A DNA stretch of 64,000 nt from the NCBI RefSeq assembly GCF_016714285.1, contig NZ_JADJNN010000001.1:434001-498000 (forward strand), given 5' to 3'. Below the pieces are notes generated by a model. That model did not search any database and was not told the origin of the DNA. It saw only the letters and a program-made list of their open reading frames with translations. The position numbers and the translations under genes were made by a program. Shown here piece after piece: positions 10,120 through 19,167 of the stretch (the first letter of the stretch is position 1; each line of letters starts with the position of its first letter). The stretch is from Nannocystis sp. Lineage in GTDB: Bacteria > Myxococcota_A > Polyangia > Nannocystales > Nannocystaceae.

Positions 10120-12225
10120 ATGAATACCGTCACCGAGAGCTGCTCGATCGGCGAGGTCGAGATCAGCATTGAGACCGGCAAGCTCGCAAAGCAGGCCAGC
10201 TCTGTCGTCATCCGCTGCGGCGAGACCACCGTCCTCGTCACCGCCGTCTCCCAGCGCGAGCCGAAGGACCTGCCCTTCCTCCCGCTCACCGTCGAGTACC
10301 GCGAGTACAACGCCGCCGCCGGCAAGATCCCCGGCGGCTACTTCAAGCGCGAGGGTCGCCTCACCGACCAGGAGACGCTGACCTGCCGCTTCATCGACCG
10401 GCCGATCCGGCCGCTCTTCCCCAAGAGCTACCGCTGCGACACCCAGGTCATCGGCACCGTGCTCTCGCACGACAAGGTGCACGAGCCCGACGTCCTCGCG
10501 ATCACCGGCGCCTCCGCGGCGCTGGCCCTGAGCGACGCCCCGTGGGCCGGCCCGATCGCCGGGGTCCGCGTCGCCCGCGTGCAGGGCAAGTTCATCGCCT
10601 TCCCCTCGTGGGACCAGATCAAGATCGCCGACATCGTCATCGTCGTCGCCGTCAGCCGCGACGCGATCGTCATGGTCGAGGGTGGCGCCGAGCAGGCCAC
10701 CGAGTCCGACATGATCGACGCCCTGATGTTCGCCAAGGACGCCGCGGCCCCGCTGATCGCCCTGCAGGACCGCCTGCGCGAGCGCGCCGGCAAGCCCAAG
10801 CGCATCCACATCGAGCCCGCCGTCGACCAGGACTTCCGCGGCGCCGTCATGGCCGCCGCCGAGCCCGAGCTCAAGGTCGCCTTCGCGATCGTCGGCAAGG
10901 CTGAGCGCCGTGAGGCGATCGAGGCGGTCACCCGGGCCATCACCGCCAAGTTCATCGTCGAGCACCCGCACCGCGGTCAGGAGATCGCCAGCGCGCTGTC
11001 CAAGCTCGAGAAGAAGATCGTCCGTCAGCGGGTGATCAAAGAGGGCAAGCGCATCGACGGCCATGGCACCCGCGACGTCCGCCCGATCTACATCGAGGCC
11101 CACCCGCTGGCACGCCCGCACGGCTCGGCGCTGTTCCAGCGCGGCGAGACCCAGGCGATCGTCACCACCACTCTCGGCACCGAGCAGGACGTCCAGCGCC
11201 TCGACACGATCCGCGGCGACGTCCACCGCCACTTCCTGCTCCACTACAACTTCGCCCCGTTCTGCACCGGCGAGGCCAAGCCGCTGCGCGGCCAGTCGCG
11301 CCGCGAGATCGGCCACGGCGCCCTCGCCGAGCGGGCGCTCCGCTACGTCCTCCCGACCCACGAGCGCTTCCCCTACATGATCCGCATCGTCAGCGAGACC
11401 CTCGAGTCCAACGGCTCGAGCTCGATGGCCGCGGTCTGCGGCGGCTGCCTCAGCCTCATGGACGCCGGCGTCCCGATCAAGGCGCCGGTCGCCGGCATCG
11501 CCATGGGCCTCATGCAGGAGGGCAAGGAGATCGCGATCCTCTCCGACATCCTCGGCGACGAGGACCACCTCGGCGACATGGACTTCAAGGTCACCGGCAC
11601 CCGCACCGGCATCACCGCCCTGCAGATGGACATCAAGGTCGAGGGCCTCACCCGCGAGATCCTCACCGCCGCGCTCGACCAGGCCCGCGAGGGTCGCCTG
11701 CACATCCTCGGCAAGATGCTCGAGGTGCTCCCCGAGCCGCGCGCCGACATCAGCAAGTACGCCCCGCGCATCGTCACCGTGCAGGTCAAGGTCGACAAGA
11801 TCCGCGACATCATCGGACCCGGCGGCAAGACGATCCGCGCGATCATCGAGCAGACCGGCTGCGCCATCAACGTCGACGACAGCGGTCGCGTCAGCATCGC
11901 CTCCGACGACCCGGCGCGGATCGCCAAGGCCAAGGCGATCATCGAGGGCCTCACCGCCGAGGCCGAGGTCGGCGCCGTCTACCACGGCGTCGTCAAGCGC
12001 ATCGTCGACTTCGGCGCCTTCGTGGAGATCCTGCCCGGCACGGATGGCCTGGTCCACATCTCCGAGCTGGACGACCGCCGCGTCGAGCGCGTCACCGACG
12101 TCGTCCAGGAGGGCGACGAGGTGGTGGTGAAGGTCCTCAATGTCGACCAGACCGGCAAGATCCGGCTGAGCCGCCGCGCCGCCTTCGGGGTCGACCCGTC
12201 GGAGGTCCAGAACCTGCGCGGCTAG
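10120..12225 (+). CDS. pnp: Polyribonucleotide nucleotidyltransferase (PNPase)
   Basis: PNPase degrades RNA phosphorolytically from the 3' end, often within an RNA degradosome. The 701-residue protein has the full architecture: RNase PH domain 1 (about 10-145), an alpha-helical linker, and RNase PH domain 2 (about 320-540) with the catalytic acidic cluster in DILGDEDHLGDMDF. Next come a KH domain (IIGPGGKTIRAIIEQ, about 567) and a C-terminal S1 domain (GVVKRIVDFGAFVEILPG). It follows the rpsO terminator, so it depends on read-through or its own promoter. The start is masked by a hairpin. Confidence 0.97.
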   Translation: MNTVTESCSIGEVEISIETGKLAKQASSVVIRCGETTVLVTAVSQREPKDLPFLPLTVEYREYNAAAGKIPGGYFKREGRLTDQETLTCRFIDRPIRPLFPKSYRCDTQVIGTVLSHDKVHEPDVLAITGASAALALSDAPWAGPIAGVRVARVQGKFIAFPSWDQIKIADIVIVVAVSRDAIVMVEGGAEQATESDMIDALMFAKDAAAPLIALQDRLRERAGKPKRIHIEPAVDQDFRGAVMAAAEPELKVAFAIVGKAERREAIEAVTRAITAKFIVEHPHRGQEIASALSKLEKKIVRQRVIKEGKRIDGHGTRDVRPIYIEAHPLARPHGSALFQRGETQAIVTTTLGTEQDVQRLDTIRGDVHRHFLLHYNFAPFCTGEAKPLRGQSRREIGHGALAERALRYVLPTHERFPYMIRIVSETLESNGSSSMAAVCGGCLSLMDAGVPIKAPVAGIAMGLMQEGKEIAILSDILGDEDHLGDMDFKVTGTRTGITALQMDIKVEGLTREILTAALDQAREGRLHILGKMLEVLPEPRADISKYAPRIVTVQVKVDKIRDIIGPGGKTIRAIIEQTGCAINVDDSGRVSIASDDPARIAKAKAIIEGLTAEAEVGAVYHGVVKRIVDFGAFVEILPGTDGLVHISELDDRRVERVTDVVQEGDEVVVKVLNVDQTGKIRLSRRAAFGVDPSEVQNLRG

Positions 12226-12252
12226 CCCTACATCCGCGCAGGGACGCCGACC

Positions 12253-12804
12253 ATGGCCATGACGGCGAACCACGATACGCGGGACACGCATCGGGATAAC
12301 CACCCGCCGCTGCTCGTGCGGCGGCTCCACCCGGATGCCGCCCTCCCGCGACGGATGAGCGAGGGGGCCGCCGGGCTCGACCTGGCCGCCTGCCTACCCG
12401 CAGGCCCGGTGCTCCTGGCCCCCGGAGAACGTCGTTTGGTCGCCACAGGCCTGGCCCTGGCGATCCCCGACGGCTACGAGGGCCAGGTCCGTCCGCGCTC
12501 TGGCCTGGCGCTACGCCACGGCGTCGCGATCGTCAATGCACCAGGTACAATCGACGCCGACTACCGTGGCGAGCTCCAGGTCATCCTCATCAACCTCGGC
12601 GATGTACCCTTCGAGGTCCGTCACGGCGAGCGCATCGCCCAACTGGTGCTCGCGCCGGTCGCCATGCTCGCCCCACGCGAGGTCGACGAGCTCCCAGCTG
12701 CAGGCACCACTCTCTTCGCTGCAGGCACTCCTTTCGCTGCAGGCATGGCCGGCGGCACCCCGATCGCCCGTGGCACTGGCGGCTTCGGCAGCACCGGGCG
12801 CTGA
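12253..12804 (+). CDS. dut: dUTP diphosphatase with an in-frame C-terminal insertion
   Basis: The enzyme hydrolyses dUTP to dUMP, keeping uracil out of DNA. All five trimeric-dUTPase motifs are present: AGLDLAACL (1), RSGLALRHGV (2), NAPGTIDADYRGEL (3, catalytic Asp), ERIAQLVL (4) and GTGGFGSTG (5). At 183 residues it is longer than the usual ~150. About 22 extra residues, mostly Ala/Gly/Thr, sit between the barrel and motif 5. They are built from three copies of GCTGCAGGCA at 12697, 12718 and 12736 (spacings 21 and 18 nt, both in frame). Motif 5 must reach a neighbouring subunit's active site, so the longer arm may matter. Confidence 0.95.
   Translation: MAMTANHDTRDTHRDNHPPLLVRRLHPDAALPRRMSEGAAGLDLAACLPAGPVLLAPGERRLVATGLALAIPDGYEGQVRPRSGLALRHGVAIVNAPGTIDADYRGELQVILINLGDVPFEVRHGERIAQLVLAPVAMLAPREVDELPAAGTTLFAAGTPFAAGMAGGTPIARGTGGFGSTGR
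12697..12745 (+). repeat. Three short in-frame direct repeats in dut
   Basis: GCTGCAGGCA occurs at 12697-12706, 12718-12727 and 12736-12745. The intervals are multiples of three, so expansion keeps the frame. Confidence 0.8.
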
Positions 12805-12818
12805 TCTCCGGAGGCAGT

Positions 12819-14948
12819 TTGGAGCATAACGTCGGCACCACGATCCTCGGTCGCGTCGAGCTCCTCCGCGAGGAGCCCGCGAGCGTCGGCGTGCAGGTGT
12901 TCGGCCCGACCTGGGCCGTGCTCGACAGCGAGTCCGGCGAGCTCGCCCGTGCCTGTGTTCTCGACGCGGAGCTGCTCCCCGACCGCGAGCGCCGCGACGC
13001 CTTCGTCGCCAGCCTCAGCAGTCTCGCCAACCTCCGCGAGCCCACGCTCGTCCCCCAGCTCCAGGTCGGCGCCGATGACCACGGCGCCAGCGTCCTCTAC
13101 GAGCCCCTCCCCGGCGGCGTCGCCTTCGACGACCTGTACGACGGGACAGGCTCCTTCGAGCTCTCCGCCGAGGTCGGCCGGCTCGCCCGCCAGCTCGCGC
13201 GCGCACTCGCCTCGTTGCACGCCCACGGCGTCGTCCACGGCATGCTCACCAGCGCCTGCGTGTTCGTCGGCCCGCGCGGCCCCGCCGTCTACCAGTACGG
13301 CCTCGCCCCGCTGTGCGACCGCGCCGTGCTGCTCCGCCGGGTCCGCGCCTTCGGTCTCCCCAACCTCGCCCCCGAGGTCGCCAGCGGCGGCGAGTTCACC
13401 CCCGCGGCCGACCTCTACGCCTGGGCCGTCACCGTGGCTCAGTTCGCCACCAGCTTCCGCGGCACCGCCGCGATCGAGGCCGTGCGCGCCGGTCAGGAGC
13501 TGCCAGGCCTGGGCCCCGCGCTGCGCGGCGTGCTCCAGGCCTGCCTCGCGGACGACCCCGCCGCCCGCCCACGCGACGGCGGCGAGCTGCTCCGCCTCAT
13601 CGAGGTCGCCGGCCTCGGCGAGGGCTCCGGCGCCGCCCGCCCTGAGGACCTGGCACCTCCACCTGTCCCCGAGGACAGCTCACGTGTCCCCGAAGCCAGC
13701 CCCGGACCGAGCCCGACGAACCTGTCCCGAGGGCCAGATTCAGACCCTGCCCCGGCTGTCGCCTCGGCTGGGATCCACGCGGTCCCCGAGGCCGCGAGCC
13801 CGGCGGGCAGCGCCCCGGTCGTCGCCTCGCCGCAGCGCGGCCCGGCCGTGGCAAGGCCGGCCACGATCCCGCCGCGCCGGCCTCCGTCGATCCCGGTCAT
13901 TTCACCCGCGCTCACGTCCGCCCCGCCCAGCTCGATGCGAGCCAGCAAGGATCGTCCGGGCACGATCCCACCGACCGGCATGTCGCTCCCCGTCACCAGC
14001 TTCGAGGAGATGCTGATGACGGGCGATCGCCAGCGCCGCCCCGGCACCATCCCCCCGGGCAGCATGCAGGCCGTCTCGGCCGCGTCCGCCGTCACACTGG
14101 CGACCAGCACCGCCGCGCCAGCGGCGGCCGCGAGCGCCTCCAACCGCATCGAGCTCTCGCCCGAGGACCTCATGCACGAGTCGGGCTCGTGGTCTCGCAG
14201 CGGTCAGGCCACCGGCAAGCCCGGCACACGCCGCGTCCGTGTGCTCACCGACCCGCTCAAGCGCACCGGTGAGCACAGCGCCCTGACCCCCGTCGGTCGC
14301 GCCACTCAGCCCGAGGATCTCTCCGGGGACAGCTCGCTCACCCCCATCGACAGCTCGGCGACCAGCGCCGTGCCCGGCGATCTCATCATCGGTGGCACCC
14401 GCGAGGAGCTCGATGCCGTCAGCCGCGCAACTACCGTGCGCCTCGATCCTGCATCCGCCGCCGCTGCGGTCCACGCGGCCACCGGCGCCGCCCAGGCCGA
14501 GCACGATCGATCGAGCACCCCCGCCGCCGAGCCGGCCCACAGCTCCGTTGCGGACGCGGTGCTACCAGCCCCCGCGGGTGCCAGCGGTCCCACACTCGCG
14601 CCCGCCGACACCGCCGAGGCCCCGTCCAGCGTCATCGCATCCGCCGACGCGACGAGCGGGGCTCCGGTCAGCAGCAGCGCCGCTCGCCGCCGCAGCAGCG
14701 CCATGTCGGCCTCCAACAATGGTGAGCCACGCGACTGGGGGACCATCCCACCAATGGGCCCCTCCCCGATGGGCCCCCCACCACCGGGCCCCCCCGCGGG
14801 CGCACCGCTCGGCCCGCCGAGCAGCCCCGTCCCCGTCGCATCGACACCCGTGGCGACCGACACCGACGTCCGCCCGCCCTCCCGCCTGATCCCGATCCTC
14901 GTCCTCGTGGCCCTCGCCCTGCTGGCGATCCTCTTCGCAAGCAGCTGA
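12819..14948 (+). CDS. Ser/Thr kinase-like pseudokinase with C-terminal membrane anchor
   Basis: Residues 1-270 align with the bacterial Ser/Thr kinase fold, but the catalytic residues are gone. The HRDLKPxN loop reads HGVVHGMLTSACVFV (about 134) and the DFG position reads GPAVYQYGLAPL. The APE segment survives (NLAPEVASGGEFTPAADLYAWAV). A Pro/Ser/Ala-rich linker of about 400 residues follows, then a hydrophobic C-terminal helix (LIPILVLVALALLAILFASS) ending the 709-residue protein, as in tail-anchored proteins. The linker contains three copies of the dispersed palindrome. The start is TTG 12819 with a CGGAGG ribosome-binding site 5 nt upstream. It probably binds a partner rather than phosphorylating. 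Confidence 0.8.
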   Translation: MEHNVGTTILGRVELLREEPASVGVQVFGPTWAVLDSESGELARACVLDAELLPDRERRDAFVASLSSLANLREPTLVPQLQVGADDHGASVLYEPLPGGVAFDDLYDGTGSFELSAEVGRLARQLARALASLHAHGVVHGMLTSACVFVGPRGPAVYQYGLAPLCDRAVLLRRVRAFGLPNLAPEVASGGEFTPAADLYAWAVTVAQFATSFRGTAAIEAVRAGQELPGLGPALRGVLQACLADDPAARPRDGGELLRLIEVAGLGEGSGAARPEDLAPPPVPEDSSRVPEASPGPSPTNLSRGPDSDPAPAVASAGIHAVPEAASPAGSAPVVASPQRGPAVARPATIPPRRPPSIPVISPALTSAPPSSMRASKDRPGTIPPTGMSLPVTSFEEMLMTGDRQRRPGTIPPGSMQAVSAASAVTLATSTAAPAAAASASNRIELSPEDLMHESGSWSRSGQATGKPGTRRVRVLTDPLKRTGEHSALTPVGRATQPEDLSGDSSLTPIDSSATSAVPGDLIIGGTREELDAVSRATTVRLDPASAAAAVHAATGAAQAEHDRSSTPAAEPAHSSVADAVLPAPAGASGPTLAPADTAEAPSSVIASADATSGAPVSSSAARRRSSAMSASNNGEPRDWGTIPPMGPSPMGPPPPGPPAGAPLGPPSSPVPVASTPVATDTDVRPPSRLIPILVLVALALLAILFASS
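13661..13739 (+). repeat. Cluster of three dispersed-palindrome copies in the pseudokinase linker
   Basis: ACCTGTCCCCGAGGACAGCT (13661-13680), ACGTGTCCCCGAAGCCAGCC (13682-13701) and ACCTGTCCCGAGGGCCAGAT (13720-13739) follow the same 8-4-8 pattern. The first two are read as P/R-V-P-E-D/A-S and the third in another frame (N-L-S-R-G-P). The right arms have decayed more than the left arms. Confidence 0.7.
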
Positions 14949-15051
14949 GCACCCGCCCGATCCTCGAGGCCTTCGCCCGCCTCGCCAGCAGCGGAGCACC
15001 CGCGTGCGGAGAGTCGCGGCCCGGGTCGCCCGCGCACCACGCCGCCGCGGC

Positions 15052-15057
15052 TATCCT
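15052..15057 (+). promoter_or_regulatory. -10 box of purC (leaderless type)
   Basis: TATCCT ends 8 nt before the purC ATG, so transcription should start at or next to the start codon. Confidence 0.5.
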
Positions 15058-15065
15058 GCGCCGCC

Positions 15066-16043
15066 ATGCCGGTCCCCGACGCCCTGCTCCGCAGCGCCCT
15101 GGCCCCTGGTGGCACGCTCGCCGCGCTCCCGCCCGAGTTCGCCGCGCTCGGCCGCCACTACAGCGGCAAGGTCCGCGAGAACTACACCCGCGACGGCGAG
15201 CGCCTCATCATCGTCACCGACCGCGTCAGCGCCTTCGACGTCGTCCTCGGCACCATCCCGCTCAAGGGCCAGGTGCTCAACGGCCTCGCCGAGCACTGGT
15301 TCGCCGCCACCGCCCATATCTTCCCCAACCACCTGATCGCCGTCCCCGATCCGCAGGCCATGCGCGTCGTCGAGTGTCGCCCGATCCCCGTCGAGTTCGT
15401 GGTCCGCGGCTACCTCACCGGCGTCAGCGACACCAGCATCTGGCGGGCCTACGAGCAGGGCCGGCGCGAGTTCTGCGGCCACCACCTCCCCGCCGGCCTG
15501 CGCAAGCACGAGCGCCTGCCCGCGAACCTGCTCACGCCCTCCACCAAGGCGCCCAAGGGCCAGCACGACCTCAGCGTCAGCAAGGACTGGCTGATCGCCC
15601 ACGGCCTCATCGACCCCGATCGCTTCGCCACCCTCGAGCGTCGCTGCCTCGACCTGTTCGCCGCCGGCCAGGCCATCGCCGCCGCCCGCGGCCTCCTCCT
15701 CGTCGACACCAAGTACGAGCTCGGTCTGCGTGACGACGGCGAGGTCGTGCTCATCGACGAGATCCACACCCCCGACAGCTCGCGCTACTGGTACGCCGAC
15801 AGCTACCCCGCCGCGATGGCCCGCGGCGAGGACCCGCGCAGCCTCGACAAGGAGTTCCTGCGCCGCTGGCTGGTCGAGCAGGGCTTCCGCGGCGAGGGCC
15901 CGCCGCCCGCGCTGCCCGACGAGATCCGCCTCGAGGCCGCGCGCCGCTACATCGAGGTCTACGAGCTGCTCACCGCTCGCCCCTTCGCCGCCGACCCCGA
16001 GCCGCCCCTGCAGCGCCTGCGTCGCACGCTCGGCCTGCGCTGA
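15066..16043 (+). CDS. purC: Phosphoribosylaminoimidazole-succinocarboxamide synthase
   Basis: PurC (SAICAR synthase) joins aspartate to CAIR in purine synthesis. The 325-residue protein has the N-terminal GKVRENYTRDGERLIIVTDRVSAFD signature, the VRGYLTGVSDTSIW motif and the C-terminal DEIHTPDSSRYW motif. Its length and the long VECRPIPVEFVVRGYLTG block fit the fungal/eukaryote-like branch rather than the short ~240-residue bacterial form. The first ATG fits the family start and a TATCCT box lies 8 nt upstream. PurF, the committing enzyme of the same pathway, is encoded 560 bp downstream. Confidence 0.95.
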   Translation: MPVPDALLRSALAPGGTLAALPPEFAALGRHYSGKVRENYTRDGERLIIVTDRVSAFDVVLGTIPLKGQVLNGLAEHWFAATAHIFPNHLIAVPDPQAMRVVECRPIPVEFVVRGYLTGVSDTSIWRAYEQGRREFCGHHLPAGLRKHERLPANLLTPSTKAPKGQHDLSVSKDWLIAHGLIDPDRFATLERRCLDLFAAGQAIAAARGLLLVDTKYELGLRDDGEVVLIDEIHTPDSSRYWYADSYPAAMARGEDPRSLDKEFLRRWLVEQGFRGEGPPPALPDEIRLEAARRYIEVYELLTARPFAADPEPPLQRLRRTLGLR

Positions 16044-16121
16044 TCGACCCAGGCACGCCGCACCGCCGCAGGCTTGAATTCTCGCCCTGCGCGGGCCACT
16101 CTCGGCCAGGGAGCGCGCGCC

Positions 16122-16481
16122 ATGCATTCGATGATCGCCTCGTGTCTGGCCTTTGCCTTCGGCCTCATGTTCCTCTCGGCGCTGCTGCCCGGCATGGTCG
16201 TGCGCGACCTGTGGAGCGCCGTGAAGGCCGCCGTGATCTGCGGCCTGCTCAGCGCCGTCCTCGGCAAGCTGCTGTTCGCGCTGCTCTCGCTGATCTTCTT
16301 CTTCCCGATCCTCATCACCGGCCCGCTCGGCGTGTTCCTCGTCCAGACCTTCGTGAACGCCGTCCTGCTCACGGTCACCGAGAACCTCGTCGACGGCGTC
16401 CGGTTCCAGCGCTGGCGCACCGCGCTGTGGGCCGCCGTCGGCCTCACCCTCCTGCAGATGCTCGTCGCCGCGGGCGAGTGA
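16122..16481 (+). CDS. Small four-TM protein, phage-holin-4 (PF04020-like) family
   Basis: The 119-residue product is almost entirely hydrophobic, with four predicted membrane helices (about 3-22, 30-50, 52-78 and 98-116). The pattern LFALLSLIFFFPILITGPLGVFLV resembles the family named phage holin 4, which is usually chromosomal and not lytic. Function is unknown. GGGAG 8 nt upstream supports ATG 16122 over an in-frame ATG at 16074. It sits alone between purC and purF. Confidence 0.65.
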   Translation: MHSMIASCLAFAFGLMFLSALLPGMVVRDLWSAVKAAVICGLLSAVLGKLLFALLSLIFFFPILITGPLGVFLVQTFVNAVLLTVTENLVDGVRFQRWRTALWAAVGLTLLQMLVAAGE

Positions 16482-16589
16482 CCGCGGCCTTCTCACCTGC
16501 GGCCGACGCTCGTCGCCGCGGGCGCACACAGGCGGGTTGGCTCACAGCCGCGGTCGACCCGCGAACGGCGCGCGCAAACGTCGTCCTGC

Positions 16590-16595
16590 TAGGCT
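16590..16595 (+). promoter_or_regulatory. -10 box of purF (leaderless type)
   Basis: TAGGCT lies 9 nt before the purF ATG. The same hexamer precedes coaE, engB and the CoA-transferase gene. Confidence 0.5.
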
Positions 16596-16604
16596 CCGCC
16601 CGCG

Positions 16605-17993
<1,389 letters not shown>

Positions 17994-18009
17994 CGACGGC
18001 GAGAGCACC

Positions 18010-19162
18010 ATGAACGACCCGCGCAGCCTCCCAGAGCACAACAAGATCACCGAGCAGCTCGCTCGCCTCGCGGCCCGATTGGCCGAGCTGCGGAGGCATC
18101 TTTGACTACGTCGGCAAGCGCGAGCGCCTCGAGGAGCTAGACGCCCACACCGCCGACCCGTCGTTCTGGACCAAGAACGACAAGGCCAAGGAGCTGCTGC
18201 GCGAGCAGGCCACCACCAAGAAGGTCGTCGACGACCTCGACGAGGCCCAGAAGCGCCTCGACGACGCCGTGACCCTCTACGAGCTCGGGCGCGAGGCCGA
18301 GGACGCTGACAGCATCCTCGAGGCGGCCGCCTCGCTCGCCGCGCTCGAGGAGCGCGTCGCCAAGATGGAGTTTCGCCGCATGCTCGGCGGCCGCTTCGAC
18401 AACGCCAACGCCATCGTCTCGGTCAACGCCGGCGCCGGCGGGGTCGACAGCCAGGACTGGGCCCAGATGCTGCAGCGCATGTACCAGCGCTGGGCCGAGC
18501 GCCACGACTTCAAGGTCGAGCTGCTCGACGTCCAGGACGGCGAACAGGCCGGCATCCGCAGCGCCGAGCTGGCGATCGAGGGCGAGTACGCCTACGGCTA
18601 CCTGCGCTCGGAGATCGGCGTCCACCGCCTGGTCCGCATCAGCCCCTTCGACGCCAACGCCCGCCGCCAGACCAGCTTCGCCAGCGTGATGGTGCTGCCC
18701 GACGTCGGTGACAACGACGAGTTCGACGTCGAGATCGTCGACACCGACCTCCGCGTCGACACCTACCGCTCCTCCGGCGCCGGCGGTCAGCACGTCAACA
18801 AGACCGAGTCCGCCGTCCGCCTCACCCACCTCCCGACCGGCCTGGTCGTCGCCTGCCAGCTCGAGCGCTCGCAGCACAAGAACATGGCGACCGCACGCCG
18901 CATGCTCAAGGCCAAGCTGTGGGACCTCGAGCGCCAGAAGCGAGACGCCGAGCGCGAGCGCATGGAGGGCGAGAAGAAGAAGATCGAGTGGGGCAGCCAG
19001 ATCCGTTCCTACGTGATTCACCCCTACCAGCAGGTCAACGATCACCGGACCGAGCTCAAGAGCTCCGCCGTCAACGCCACCCTCGACGGTGATCTCGACC
19101 CCTTCATCGAGGCCTTCCTCCTCCAGCAGTCCAAGCCCCCCGACGCCGCTGAAGCCAACTGA
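18010..19162 (+). CDS. prfB: Peptide chain release factor 2 with programmed +1 frameshift
   Basis: RF2 releases peptides at UGA and UAA codons. The first segment (18010-18102, 31 codons) ends in an in-frame TGA at 18103-18105. The sequence CGGAGGCATCTTTGAC has the internal Shine-Dalgarno-like GGAGG and the CTTTGA slippery stop of the E. coli prfB site. Reading resumes at GAC 18104, giving a 383-residue protein. The anticodon-like SPF tripeptide (VRISPFDANARRQ) and the GGQ motif (GAGGQHVNKTESAV) are both present. The frameshift is autoregulatory: low RF2 favours the shift. It starts 16 nt after purF. Confidence 0.96.
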
Positions 19163-19167
19163 GCGCC

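Noticed and set aside
13132..13150. CCTGT...ACAGG inverted repeat in the pseudokinase gene
   Set aside because: The loop length differs from the family (8 instead of 4) and the encoded residues are in the kinase-like fold, so chance is likely.
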